This document shows, piece after piece, positions 7,788-14,810 of a stretch of DNA of 24,277 bases (position 1 is the first letter of the stretch; each line of letters opens with the position of its first letter). Source of the stretch: a virus; IMG/VR virus record IMGVR_UViG_3300025889_018147, positions 1 through 24,277 of that record. One strand, given 5' to 3'. The notes under the pieces are model-generated. The model was not told the origin of the DNA and searched no databases. It worked only from the letters and a program-made list of their open reading frames with translations. The translations under genes and the position numbers were made by a program.

Positions 7788-8989
7788 TGCGAAAAGTTTG
7801 GACAAAAGAAGAACTGATTGCTTTCGAAGATAGGATTGGTGATCTTTATTTGGACAATCAGTTGCCATTTCTTTTTCACCTTTCTGGAGGAAATGAGGAT
7901 CAACTTATTGATATCTTTAAAGATATCAAAGAAGGGGATTATGTAATCTCTAATCATAGAAATCATTATCATGCATTATTGCATGGTATTCCTCCTGAAG
8001 AACTTGAGGAGAAAATTAAAGATGGTAGAAGTATGTTTGTTTATGATCGTAAACGCAACTTCTTCCTTTCTGCTATTATTGGAGGAACTCCTGCTATTGC
8101 TGCTGGTGTTGCGTGGGCACTTAAACGCAAAGGATCATCGCAGAAGGTCTGGTGTTTTGTTGGAGATGGTACAGAAGATAATGGTCATCTATCAGAAGCT
8201 GTTCGTTATGTTGATGGTCACGAACTACCATGCACTTTTGTAATTGAAAGTAATGATAGATCGTGTGAGGCATCTAATTCTGATCGTTGGGGAAAGACTG
8301 CACATCCGGTTTGGAATTCTCCATCAGTCATTCGTTATCAATATGAATGCACATATCCACACTGTCGCAAACCAGGTATGATTGATCTTGGTGCAGCACA
8401 GAAGTATAAGAAAACTGATGAAGAATATTTTCCACCACTTAAAGAGTTTGTATATCCTACTTATGATGTTGACAAAAATCTTTCATATAAAGATGCAATG
8501 TCTCAGTCAATGTCTGAACTTGGAGAGCAAGGTGCTATTTTTATTGGATACAATGTTCTTTATGGAAATGCGATTGGCACCCTTAAAGATGTTCCAGATG
8601 AACAAAAACTAGAAACACCTGTAGCAGAAAATCTAATGGCAGGACTTGCTATTGGAATGTCGTTTGAGGGATTCATCCCTGTGGTTTACTTTGAACGTCA
8701 CGACTTTATGTTGGTTGCAGCAGATGCAATTATCAATCATATTGATAAGATTGAAAGGATTTCTCGCGGGGAGTATAAAGTTCCTGTAATCATTCGCGCA
8801 GTCACTGCAGATGCTGGACCATTCTATTCTGGAATCACTCATTCCCAAGACTTTACAAATATGTTCCGAGAGTCGGTAAGTTTTCCTGTTATTGATCCTG
8901 TAACTGGATCGGATGTCATTAATGCCTTTAGGGGTGCAAAGGAAAGTGGAAGACCAGCAATTATCATCGAACGCAAGTCCAGATATTGA
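7787..8989 (+). CDS. Compact fused thiamine-diphosphate enzyme (2-oxoacid dehydrogenase E1 alpha+beta-like)
   Basis: One 400-residue chain carries both ThDP-binding halves. The N-terminal half is E1-alpha-like (YVISNHRNHYHALLHG, then GDGTEDNGHLSEA at about residues 126-138 and IESND at about 153-157, the GDG...N diphosphate/Mg motif). The C-terminal half is E1-beta/transketolase-pyrimidine-like (TPVAENLMAGLAIGMSFEG, with the expected cofactor-activating Glu at about residue 281, and AGPFYSGITHSQDF). Separate E1 alpha and beta subunits are each usually over 300 residues, so this is strongly condensed and has no C-terminal transketolase domain. No E2 or E3 gene is nearby, arguing against an oxidative complex and for ketol/acyl transfer in sugar synthesis. 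That last point is inference. Confidence 0.8.
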   Translation: MRKVWTKEELIAFEDRIGDLYLDNQLPFLFHLSGGNEDQLIDIFKDIKEGDYVISNHRNHYHALLHGIPPEELEEKIKDGRSMFVYDRKRNFFLSAIIGGTPAIAAGVAWALKRKGSSQKVWCFVGDGTEDNGHLSEAVRYVDGHELPCTFVIESNDRSCEASNSDRWGKTAHPVWNSPSVIRYQYECTYPHCRKPGMIDLGAAQKYKKTDEEYFPPLKEFVYPTYDVDKNLSYKDAMSQSMSELGEQGAIFIGYNVLYGNAIGTLKDVPDEQKLETPVAENLMAGLAIGMSFEGFIPVVYFERHDFMLVAADAIINHIDKIERISRGEYKVPVIIRAVTADAGPFYSGITHSQDFTNMFRESVSFPVIDPVTGSDVINAFRGAKESGRPAIIIERKSRY

Positions 8990-9720
8990 TGAAAAATAAA
9001 ATTCTAGTAATTGGTGAGAGTTGTCTGGACGTATTTGTTTATTGCGATGCTATTCGTTTAGCGCCTGATGTTCCAGTTCCGGTCTTGAATATTAAGGATC
9101 AAAATGAAAATCCTGGAATGGCTAAAAACGTTTATAGAAATATTAAAAGTCTTACTGATAAATGTGATTTGATTACAAATAATAGTTGGTTTAATATTAC
9201 TAAAACAAGATATGTTGATCAAAAAAGTAATCACATGTTTTTCAGGGTAGATTCTCCTCATGATATTGAGAGAATTGATATAAGTAAAATTGATTATGAT
9301 TATGAGATTATTGTTATCTCGGATTATAATCGTGGATTTTTAAATGAAGAAGACATCTCAGAAATATGTTCTAAGCATCCAAAAGTTTTTATTGATACTA
9401 AAAAAACAATAGGACCCTGGATTAACAATGCATACTTTATTAAAATAAATGATTATGAGTTTAACAATTCAAAAAAATTTATTAATAAAGATCTTCTTTC
9501 AAAAATTATTAGAACTAAGGGATCGGATGGATGCGAGTTTCAAGGTAATATGTATCCAGTAAAGAAAGTAGAAGTTAAAGATGTTTCTGGAGCAGGCGAT
9601 ACTTTCTTATCTGCTCTGGTTGTAAAATATTTTGAAACAGGTGATATTGTTGAAGGTATAAAATTTGCAAATATATGTGCTTCTAGTGTAGTTAAACAAA
9701 GAGGTGTGACTGTCATATGA
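8989..9720 (+). CDS. PfkB-family sugar kinase, HldE kinase-domain-like (heptose-7-phosphate kinase)
   Basis: I place the start at the ATG in the TGATG junction at 8989 rather than the TTG three bases earlier, giving 243 residues. The protein matches the N-terminal domain of HldE/RfaE. ILVIGESCLDVFVYCDAIRLAPD is the start strand and substrate loop, PGMAKNVYRNI follows, and DVSGAGDTFLSAL near residue 200 is the PfkB signature containing the catalytic Asp of GAGD. Known role: phosphorylating D-glycero-beta-D-manno-heptose 7-phosphate at O-1. It is shorter than the E. coli domain (about 318). The matching adenylyltransferase is a separate gene at 10493, with the HldD epimerase between them. Confidence 0.85.
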   Translation: MKNKILVIGESCLDVFVYCDAIRLAPDVPVPVLNIKDQNENPGMAKNVYRNIKSLTDKCDLITNNSWFNITKTRYVDQKSNHMFFRVDSPHDIERIDISKIDYDYEIIVISDYNRGFLNEEDISEICSKHPKVFIDTKKTIGPWINNAYFIKINDYEFNNSKKFINKDLLSKIIRTKGSDGCEFQGNMYPVKKVEVKDVSGAGDTFLSALVVKYFETGDIVEGIKFANICASSVVKQRGVTVI

Positions 9721-10496
9721 TTATTCTAACAGGGTCTTCTGGATTTATAGGAAAGAATTTTTCAAAGAAAATATATCAAGAGACTATTAAATTAGATATT
9801 GATAATTGCTGGACTTTTTTTGATACATTTGATAGGTGGAAAGAAGTAACTTTGATTATTCATCAAGGAGCAATATCTTCAACAATTGAAACTGATATTA
9901 GTAAGATTCATAAACTAAATGTTGATTATACTTTAAAGTTATTTGATTATGCAATAAAGTATTCAATACCGGTAAAGTATGCGTCTTCAGCATCAGTTTA
10001 TGGAAATCTTTATGGCATTGTAAATCCTCTAAACTATTATGCTATCTCAAAGTTGCAGATTGATTATTGGGTTCAGGACCATATTGAAGAGTTCTCTTTA
10101 ATTCAAGGATTTAGATATTTTAATGTTTATGGTGATGGTGAAGAAAATAAAGGTGACCAAGCAAGCCCAGTTAGTAAGTTTGCAAAGCAAGTTGAGGAGA
10201 CTGGTAAACTTAAACTGTTTGAAGGTTCTGATAAATTTTTAAGAGACTTTATATGTGTTGATGATATTGTTGACCTAGTTCTTAACAATAAAAAAAAGTC
10301 AGGTATATATGATTTGGGAACTAGTAATCCAGTTAGTTTTCAGCATGTTGCAGAATGTATTGCAAATAAGTATAATGGTGAGATAGAATATATTCCATTC
10401 CCAGATCATTTAAAGGGTAAGTATCAGGATTATACTTGTGCAAAACCTATGTGGGGTGATTATAAATTTACTACTATAGAGGACTATTTAAAATGA
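9717..10496 (+). CDS. hldD: ADP-L-glycero-D-manno-heptose 6-epimerase-like (HldD family)
   Basis: The 259-residue extended SDR has features specific to HldD: TGSSGFIG at residues 5-12, IIHQGAISSTIETD (E. coli has a HEGACSSTTE-type loop), ASSASVYG, YYAISK as catalytic YxxxK, and RYFNVYGDGEENKG followed by ASPVSKF. HldD inverts C6 of ADP-heptose. It is shorter than the cellular enzyme (about 310 residues). It overlaps the kinase and the adenylyltransferase in ATGA junctions, which supports a single coupled heptose-activation module. Confidence 0.87.
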   Translation: MIILTGSSGFIGKNFSKKIYQETIKLDIDNCWTFFDTFDRWKEVTLIIHQGAISSTIETDISKIHKLNVDYTLKLFDYAIKYSIPVKYASSASVYGNLYGIVNPLNYYAISKLQIDYWVQDHIEEFSLIQGFRYFNVYGDGEENKGDQASPVSKFAKQVEETGKLKLFEGSDKFLRDFICVDDIVDLVLNNKKKSGIYDLGTSNPVSFQHVAECIANKYNGEIEYIPFPDHLKGKYQDYTCAKPMWGDYKFTTIEDYLK

Positions 10497-10891
10497 AAAC
10501 AATCTGGACAAATGGATGCTTTGACATTCTCCATCCAGGGCATATTGAATTATTTAAATCATGCAAATCGCTTGGTGATCGTTTGATTGTTGGTTTGGAT
10601 ACTGATGAAAAGGTCAGAAAAGATAAGGGCCCAGAAAGACCAATTAATAATCTATGTCACAGATATTCTATTCTTAGTGCAATTAAGTATATTGATACTA
10701 TTCATACTTTTAATAGCAAGATTGAACTGGAAGAACTTATTCAGTTTTATAATCCAGATGTATTGGTTGTTGGTGGTGATTGGAGAAATGGTGAAGTCGT
10801 CGGCGCAAAATATGCTAAAGAAGTGAGATTCTTTAATCGTGTTGGTGGATATTCTTCAACTAAAATTATTGATAGATTAAAAAAATTATGA
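10493..10891 (+). CDS. Nucleotidyltransferase, HldE adenylyltransferase-domain-like
   Basis: This 132-residue protein matches the C-terminal domain of HldE (heptose-1-phosphate adenylyltransferase). TNGCFDILHPGHIELF holds the HxGH nucleotide-binding motif (HPGH, residues 14-17). GLDTDEKVRKDKGPERPIN, VVGGDWRNGEVVGA and GYSSTKII complete the cytidylyltransferase-like fold. Together with the kinase at 8989 it would form ADP-heptose from heptose 7-phosphate, given a phosphatase that removes the O-7 phosphate. Glycerol-3-phosphate cytidylyltransferase-like proteins look similar, but the heptose context favours the HldE role. It is coupled to its neighbours by ATGA overlaps. Confidence 0.88.
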   Translation: MKTIWTNGCFDILHPGHIELFKSCKSLGDRLIVGLDTDEKVRKDKGPERPINNLCHRYSILSAIKYIDTIHTFNSKIELEELIQFYNPDVLVVGGDWRNGEVVGAKYAKEVRFFNRVGGYSSTKIIDRLKKL

Positions 10892-11217
10892 GATACGTCG
10901 TTGACATTGATGGAACTATTTGCATTCCGGGTAAGAATGAGGAGTCTCGTTATACTGAAGCATTACCAATTCAATCTAGAATTGATAAAATAAATAAATT
11001 GTATGACGAGGGACATACCATCGTCTACCTTACTGCCAGAGGAATGGGTCGGTACAAAGACAATGCGGACCTGGCAAAGAAAGAGTTTTATAAATTTACT
11101 GAAGAACAGTTAAAAAACTGGGGATGTAGATATAATCAATTGTTTCTGGGAAAACCTTCTGCAGATTATTACATTGACGACAAGGGAGTTAATTCTGATG
11201 ATTTCTTCGCAATCTGA
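10888..11217 (+). CDS. HAD-superfamily phosphatase
   Basis: A short (109-residue) HAD-like hydrolase. VVDIDGTIC holds the nucleophile and general acid (Asp6, Asp8), YLTARG holds the motif II Thr49, LGKP holds the motif III Lys89, and YYIDDKG holds the motif IV acidic pair. The family removes phosphate from small substrates. The position directly after kinase, epimerase and adenylyltransferase genes suggests it fills the GmhB step (heptose 1,7-bisphosphate 7-phosphatase). It lacks the zinc loop and size (about 190) of true GmhB, so if so it would be an analogue. The ATG lies in an ATGA overlap. Confidence 0.82.
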   Translation: MRYVVDIDGTICIPGKNEESRYTEALPIQSRIDKINKLYDEGHTIVYLTARGMGRYKDNADLAKKEFYKFTEEQLKNWGCRYNQLFLGKPSADYYIDDKGVNSDDFFAI

Positions 11218-11563
11218 TCCAGTGAAGTTTGTCTCTAAGGGGTGGGGATATGAAAAATGGATTGTTAATAGTCCTCTTTATTGTGGGAAGATTCTTTGGT
11301 TTGCAAAAGGAAAGCAATGTTCTTGGCATTATCATAAGAAAAAGGATGAAGTTTTTTATGTTCGCAGCGGAAAACTTGTTGTATATTATAGTTGGGATGA
11401 TGTATTTGAATTTGCAAATGTAAAAGAATTATTTGTTGGTGACAAATTCCATGTTCCCGTTGGTATGAGGCATAGAATGTTTGCATTGGATGACACTGAA
11501 ATGTTTGAGTTTTCTACAGAACATTTTGATGAAGATAGCATTCGTATTGAAAAAGGAGACTAA
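11198..11563 (+). CDS. Cupin-domain protein
   Basis: The start chosen is the ATG at 11198, which has GGGAG about 8 bases upstream and overlaps the end of the HAD gene by 20 bp; an earlier in-frame TTG at 11174 is less likely. The 121-residue protein has both cupin motifs: SWHYHKKKDEVFYVRSGKL (HxH...E, a metal site) and GDKFHVPVGMRHRM (second His motif). This arrangement is like the C-terminal cupin of type II mannose-6-phosphate isomerase/GDP-mannose pyrophosphorylase and of small sugar-phosphate isomerases. The context suggests sugar-phosphate isomerisation. It is followed one base later by the second GT11 gene. Confidence 0.8.
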   Translation: MISSQSDPVKFVSKGWGYEKWIVNSPLYCGKILWFAKGKQCSWHYHKKKDEVFYVRSGKLVVYYSWDDVFEFANVKELFVGDKFHVPVGMRHRMFALDDTEMFEFSTEHFDEDSIRIEKGD

Positions 11564-11564
11564 A

Positions 11565-12365
11565 GTGATTGGATTTAATTATCTTGGCAAATTGGGACAA
11601 CTTGGAAATCAAATGTTTCAGTATGCAGCAACCTTAGGTGTTGCTAGACAACTTGGAGTTCCATTTATTATTCCAGATCATAATGAAGTTATTGTTGATA
11701 GTCTTGGTAATAAATTGAGAATTGAATTATTTGATTGTTTTGATATCAAACCAGACAATATTGGATTACTTAAGACAGATAATGTTTTTCCTGAAAAAGA
11801 ATTTGAATTTAATAATAGTTTTTTTAATCTAGATAAAAGAGACAATTTTACGTTATACGGATTTTTTCAAACTGAGAAATACTTTAAGCACTGTGTTAGA
11901 GAGATTAGAGAGCAATTTATATTTAAGAAACAAATTGTTGATGAGTGTAAAGAAGTTATTGATGAATGTTTTGATAATCCTATTGCTCTTCACATTCGTA
12001 GAGGAGATTTTTTAATAAACTCTGATAATCACTACAATCAACAATTAGATTATTATGAAAATGCTCTAAGTAAATTTGATTCTAACAGACAGGTAATTAT
12101 TTTTAGTGATGATCCTCAGTGGTGTATGAAACAAGAATTGTTTGCTTCTGACAGATTTATTGTTTCAGTTTCCGCAGGTCCTTATCATGACCTATACATG
12201 ATGACTCAATGTAGTGACTTTATTATTGCTAATTCTACTTTTTCTTGGTGGGGGGCATGGTTAGCTAATTGTGGCAAAGTTATTGCTCCATCTAAATGGT
12301 TTGGTCCAAATAACTCTCATTTAAATACTAAAGATCTTTATTGTGAACATTGGGAAGTTTTATGA
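11565..12365 (+). CDS. GT11 alpha-1,2-fucosyltransferase-like glycosyltransferase (second copy)
   Basis: A longer in-frame ORF begins at 11481, but the AAAAGGAGAC Shine-Dalgarno at 11551-11560 points to a GTG start at 11565, giving 266 residues beginning at the conserved GFNYLGKLGQLGNQMFQYAA motif. Further GT11 features are GFFQTEKYF, IALHIRRGDFL (the complete HxRRxD donor motif), IIFSDDPQWC and IANSTFSWWGAW. It is clearly related to the enzyme at 1412-2305 but has a more canonical active site. The two copies may act on different acceptors. It ends in an ATGA overlap with the GT25 gene. Confidence 0.88.
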   Translation: MIGFNYLGKLGQLGNQMFQYAATLGVARQLGVPFIIPDHNEVIVDSLGNKLRIELFDCFDIKPDNIGLLKTDNVFPEKEFEFNNSFFNLDKRDNFTLYGFFQTEKYFKHCVREIREQFIFKKQIVDECKEVIDECFDNPIALHIRRGDFLINSDNHYNQQLDYYENALSKFDSNRQVIIFSDDPQWCMKQELFASDRFIVSVSAGPYHDLYMMTQCSDFIIANSTFSWWGAWLANCGKVIAPSKWFGPNNSHLNTKDLYCEHWEVL

Positions 12366-13183
12366 TTAACTATAGTAATATGAACAAAAACAAATCAACG
12401 TATAAACTTAAAAATATTGGTCCAATTTATTACTTAAATCTTGATGATCAACCAGAAAGAAGAGAGTATATGGAGTCCCAATTTAAATATTGGGAAATTG
12501 AAACCTACGAGAGAATCTCTGCCTATGATGGTAGAGAAGATGACCTGAGTGATATTCTTATAGGTCGTTATCCTGAAATGATGAGTTCTGGAGAGATTGG
12601 ATGTACTACTTCACATCTTAAAGCACTTAAGCATTACTTAAAAACTTCTGATAGTCCTTATGCTGTCATCATGGAAGATGATTGTAGTTTAGATCTTGTT
12701 CGTTATTGGAACTTTACTTGGGATGATTTCTACGCACATTTTCCATATGATTATGATGTAATTCAAATTGCTATCATCTGTACCGGTGATATTCATGTAA
12801 AACTACACAAAAGATTTGTGAATGATTTCTCTACAGCTTGCTATGTAATTAATAGATATCATGCAGAAAAACTTGTTAGGCTACATTGCCGTGGAGAAAA
12901 GTATAAACTTGACAATGGTTGTAAGCCAAGACCTGTTGCTGATGATTTGATTTACAATTCAGGAAATACTTTTTCTATTCCTCTACTTCTTTATAGAACG
13001 GAACTGGGATCTAGTATTCATCCTGAGCATGTTGATGCTTTTCATAAAGGTAACTATGAAGCTCAGTCAAATTTTTGGCAACAAAATGGTGCGAGTATTG
13101 ATATTAAAGATTATATGAACTATGACCCATATCTTGGTAGAGTGACTGAGAATTCTGCTACCCAACCCCAAGAAAACACTTGA
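12362..13183 (+). CDS. GT25 family (LPS-type) glycosyltransferase
   Basis: The start is placed at the ATG of the ATGA overlap (12362), giving 273 residues. The protein has the GT25 hallmarks: IYYLNLDDQPERREYM at the N-terminus, SSGEIGCTTSHLKAL (residues 75-89), and AVIMEDDCSLD (EDD at 105-107, the metal-binding motif). A later DDLIYNSGNTFSI region follows. GT25 enzymes such as LgtB/Lex1 add galactose or related sugars to LOS/LPS. It is the last gene of the glycan cassette; its stop codon overlaps a TTGACA promoter hexamer. Confidence 0.87.
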   Translation: MINYSNMNKNKSTYKLKNIGPIYYLNLDDQPERREYMESQFKYWEIETYERISAYDGREDDLSDILIGRYPEMMSSGEIGCTTSHLKALKHYLKTSDSPYAVIMEDDCSLDLVRYWNFTWDDFYAHFPYDYDVIQIAIICTGDIHVKLHKRFVNDFSTACYVINRYHAEKLVRLHCRGEKYKLDNGCKPRPVADDLIYNSGNTFSIPLLLYRTELGSSIHPEHVDAFHKGNYEAQSNFWQQNGASIDIKDYMNYDPYLGRVTENSATQPQENT

Positions 13184-13209
13184 CACGATCCCAAAGAGAA
13201 TGTTAAAAT
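13180..13209 (+). promoter_or_regulatory. Sigma70-like promoter, overlapping the end of the GT25 gene
   Basis: TTGACA (13180-13185) overlaps the GT25 stop codon. TTAAAA at 13203 follows after 17 bases, or TAAAAT at 13204 after 18 bases, as a weak -10. The -35 is perfect but the -10 is poor, so activity is uncertain. A late-type motif lies in the same place. Confidence 0.45.
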
Positions 13210-13214
13210 AAATA
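13207..13214 (+). promoter_or_regulatory. T4-type late promoter motif AATAAATA
   Basis: AATAAATA matches the NATAAATA late promoter motif of T4-like cyanophages. It sits in the 144-bp gap before the beta-barrel-like gene, the largest intergenic gap but one. The long leader that would follow contains two hairpins. Confidence 0.55.
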
Positions 13215-13263
13215 CATTGACGTGACGAAGCCTCAACTACTCGCTAAGTGACGTGAATTAAAC

Positions 13264-13306
13264 GGAGTTTGTCGAAACTCCTTACATCCGCAGATATTAT
13301 TCTGCG
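13264..13306 (+). promoter_or_regulatory. Two consecutive hairpins in the 5' leader of the beta-barrel-like gene
   Basis: The first hairpin has a GGAGTTT/AAACTCC stem with a GTCG loop (13264-13281). The second has a perfect CGCAGA/TCTGCG stem with loop TATTAT (13289-13306). The ribosome-binding site TAGAGG (13315-13320) follows directly. Neither is followed by a U-run, so they are not terminators. They more likely stabilise the mRNA 5' end or control translation. Confidence 0.55.
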
Positions 13307-13327
13307 AGAAAATATAGAGGTACTATT

Positions 13328-13687
13328 ATGTTTAAATCCGCAATCGCAGCTGTTGCAGCTGCTCCTTTCCTTGCCACCGCTGCGTTCGCTGGCCCTTATG
13401 TTAATGTAGAAGCAAACACTGGTCTGACTGGTAGTGACTACGTTGGCACCGTAACCGAAGCACATATCGGTTATGAAGGAACTTCTGGCAAAGTCACCTA
13501 CTACGGTCAAGTTGGTCCCGCTCTGGTAACCCCTGATGGTGGTGATACTGATGTTCAGATCTCTGGTAAGATCGGTGCTTCCGTCGCTGCTACCGAGAAC
13601 CTGGGTATCTATGGTGAGTATGCTGCAATCAGCACTGATGCTGACCTTGCCAGCAATATCAAAGTTGGTGTGAAGTACACCTTCTGA
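13328..13687 (+). CDS. Small secreted outer-membrane beta-barrel-like protein
   Basis: This 119-residue protein begins with a clear Sec signal peptide (basic MFKS, hydrophobic Ala-rich core, cleavage likely after ATAAFA at about residue 22). The mature part consists of alternating beta-type segments (VNVEANTG, EAHIGYEG, KVTYYGQVG, VQISGKIGASV, LGIYGEYAAI) and ends in NIKVGVKYTF. A C-terminal aromatic strand ending in Phe is the typical BAM recognition signal of outer-membrane proteins. At about 97 mature residues it is smaller than an 8-stranded OmpA-type barrel. A role in the host envelope is inferred; I know no precise function. GC content is higher than in the glycan cassette. It has its own promoter region and terminator, suggesting strong independent expression. 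Confidence 0.75.
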   Translation: MFKSAIAAVAAAPFLATAAFAGPYVNVEANTGLTGSDYVGTVTEAHIGYEGTSGKVTYYGQVGPALVTPDGGDTDVQISGKIGASVAATENLGIYGEYAAISTDADLASNIKVGVKYTF

Positions 13688-13705
13688 AAACCAACATACG
13701 AAGAA

Positions 13706-13734
13706 CCTAACTGTCCACACTAAGATTAGTTAGG
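13706..13734 (+). other. Hairpin after the beta-barrel gene
   Basis: CCTAACT (13706-13712) pairs perfectly with AGTTAGG (13728-13734) across a 15-base loop, 18 bases after the stop codon. No U-run follows. It may protect the 3' end together with the terminator just downstream. Confidence 0.4.
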
Positions 13735-13744
13735 AATTCATAAC

Positions 13745-13772
13745 AAGAGGGGCTTGACCCCTCTTTCTTTTT
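13745..13772 (+). terminator. Rho-independent terminator
   Basis: A perfect 7-bp stem AGAGGGG/CCCCTCT (13746-13752 and 13758-13764) with loop CTTGA is followed by TTCTTTTT. It ends the beta-barrel transcript. The -35 of the next promoter lies inside this hairpin. Confidence 0.88.
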
Positions 13773-13782
13773 GCTATATAAT
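13754..13782 (+). promoter_or_regulatory. Sigma70-type promoter for the hli/photosynthesis island
   Basis: TTGACC (13754-13759), a 17-base spacer, and a perfect TATAAT (13777-13782), 28 bases upstream of the hli ATG. The -35 lies in the loop and 3' arm of the terminator. Host-type consensus suggests early transcription by host RNA polymerase. Confidence 0.75.
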
Positions 13783-13809
13783 TGTGTAACAATTCGTAAT
13801 AAAACGAAA

Positions 13810-14019
13810 ATGACTGTAACAAAAAACGAGTTTGGACAAGTGAATATGTGGGCTAAAGAGCCTTCCATGTATATGACCAAGGAAGATCTTGAGCGTTATG
13901 GTATTGAACCTTATGCTGAGAGGGCAGAGCGTCTCAATGGTCGTACTGCCATGATGGGTTTCGTAGCAGCCTTGATTTCTTATGCATTTACTGGTAAACT
14001 GTTCTTCGGCGTTCTCTGA
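13810..14019 (+). CDS. hli: High-light-inducible protein (Hli/Scp family)
   Basis: The ATG at 13810 gives 69 residues. The C-terminal half holds the chlorophyll-binding helix signature of the LHC-related Hli family: AERLNGRTAMMGFVAALISYAFTGKLFFGVL (residues about 38-68), with the Glu-Arg and Asn residues that coordinate pigment. The N-terminal 35 residues are hydrophilic. Hli proteins bind chlorophyll and carotenoid in the thylakoid and protect photosystem II assembly intermediates under stress. Phage copies are thought to sustain photosynthesis during infection. It lies just behind a sigma70-type promoter. Confidence 0.93.
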   Translation: MTVTKNEFGQVNMWAKEPSMYMTKEDLERYGIEPYAERAERLNGRTAMMGFVAALISYAFTGKLFFGVL

Positions 14020-14026
14020 AGAAGTG

Positions 14027-14332
14027 ATGAAACTGACTTACGTTGGTATTCCTGCCCCTGAAGTATTGGAAGATGACCCTTGGTTTGGTCCTGCTCCCTT
14101 TACAGAAAAGTCAGTTGCTTTGAAAGAAGCAAGAGACCAGGCAGAGGCAGATTTGCAATTAATTCCTGAGTATGAAGAACCTCAACCCAAAGAACCAGAA
14201 AACATTCATGAGGTTTTATATCAGATCGCAACACAAAATGTTGCTACAACTCTATCACTTGATCCTCTACCATCTTTGGGAGGTTCAGAAAACTTCCAAG
14301 AAGGTTGGATGTCTGGTGTAGGTTTCCACTAG
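14027..14332 (+). CDS. Conserved-looking protein of unknown function
   Basis: This 101-residue acidic, proline-rich protein starts at ATG 14027, 8 bp after the hli stop. It has no transmembrane segment or motif that I recognise. A charged middle (EARDQAEADLQLIPEYEEPQPKEPE) is flanked by Gly/Trp-containing ends (DPWFGPAPF and FQEGWMSGVGFH). A longer in-frame ORF starts at 13982, inside hli, but the ATG at 14027 is better placed. Its position inside the photosynthesis island is the only hint about function. Confidence 0.65.
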   Translation: MKLTYVGIPAPEVLEDDPWFGPAPFTEKSVALKEARDQAEADLQLIPEYEEPQPKEPENIHEVLYQIATQNVATTLSLDPLPSLGGSENFQEGWMSGVGFH

Positions 14333-14350
14333 TATTCTAGGAGACAGAAA

Positions 14351-14437
14351 ATGACCGAAACAATCTTTACAATCACAAGTGTTGCCTTCTTTGTTTTGTT
14401 GGCACACTCAGTTAATCAACTATCTGAAACTTACTGA
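14351..14437 (+). CDS. Small single-pass membrane peptide (28 aa)
   Basis: A 28-residue ORF with an AGGAGA ribosome-binding site about 5 bases upstream. Its sequence ([20 protein letters not shown] then VNQLSETY) is one hydrophobic helix with short polar ends. The stop overlaps the ferredoxin ATG (TGATG-type junction), so translation is probably coupled. I cannot assign it to a known photosystem or cytochrome b6f small subunit. Confidence 0.6.
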   Translation: MTETIFTITSVAFFVLLAHSVNQLSETY

Positions 14438-14730
14438 TGACTACTTTTAACGTTACTCTTCAATCCCCCGATGGCACCGAAACTACTATTCAGTGTCCAG
14501 ACGACCAATACATTCTTGAAGCCGCTGAAGAAGCGGGTGTTGACCTTCCTTCATCGTGTAAAGCAGGTGCTTGCTCGGCTTGTGCAGGAAAACTCATCTC
14601 TGGCACCGTAGATAATGAGGAGCAGTCCTTCCTTGACGACGATCAGATTGCTGATGGTTGGGTGCTTACTTGTGTGGCATATCCCACCAGCGATTGTGTG
14701 ATTCTTACTGAGCAGGAGGAAAACCTGTGA
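14437..14730 (+). CDS. petF: Plant-type 2Fe-2S ferredoxin
   Basis: The 97-residue protein is a standard photosynthetic ferredoxin. The four cluster ligands are Cys41, Cys46, Cys49 (CKAGACSAC) and Cys79 (LTCVAYP), in the expected Cx4Cx2C...C spacing, and [17 protein letters not shown] is close to the family consensus. It accepts electrons from photosystem I and passes them to FNR, thioredoxin reductase, bilin reductases or ribonucleotide reductase routes. The length matches cellular ferredoxins and no residue is missing. It is coupled to membrane peptides on both sides. Confidence 0.96.
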   Translation: MTTFNVTLQSPDGTETTIQCPDDQYILEAAEEAGVDLPSSCKAGACSACAGKLISGTVDNEEQSFLDDDQIADGWVLTCVAYPTSDCVILTEQEENL

Positions 14731-14810
14731 TTGGTATCGCCACTCTGGTCGGTGTTATCACTGCCATTGCTATTGGCGGTGCTGTTTACTTCACTAAGAA
14801 AGAATCATGA
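14727..14810 (+). CDS. Small single-pass membrane peptide (27 aa)
   Basis: A GTG start inside a GTGA overlap with the ferredoxin stop, preceded by AGGAGG at a good distance, opens a 27-residue ORF. It is one Gly/Ala/Ile-rich hydrophobic helix ([18 protein letters not shown]) ending in TKKES, so the C-terminus is probably cytoplasmic or stromal. The stop overlaps the plastocyanin ATG. No homologue recognised. Confidence 0.6.
   Translation: MIGIATLVGVITAIAIGGAVYFTKKES

Noticed and set aside
8466-8482. TTGACA with a nearby TATAAA inside the ThDP gene
   Set aside because: The spacing is only about 11 bases and the site is within a gene, so it is not a credible promoter.
10989-10996. AATAAATA inside the HAD phosphatase gene
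   Set aside because: It matches the late promoter motif, but it is in the middle of a coding region, far from any gene start, and in AT-rich sequence where the motif is expected by chance.
13244-13720. 158-aa - strand ORF opposite the barrel-like gene
   Set aside because: It is antisense to a well-supported gene and covers its leader and terminator; its composition looks like a shadow frame.
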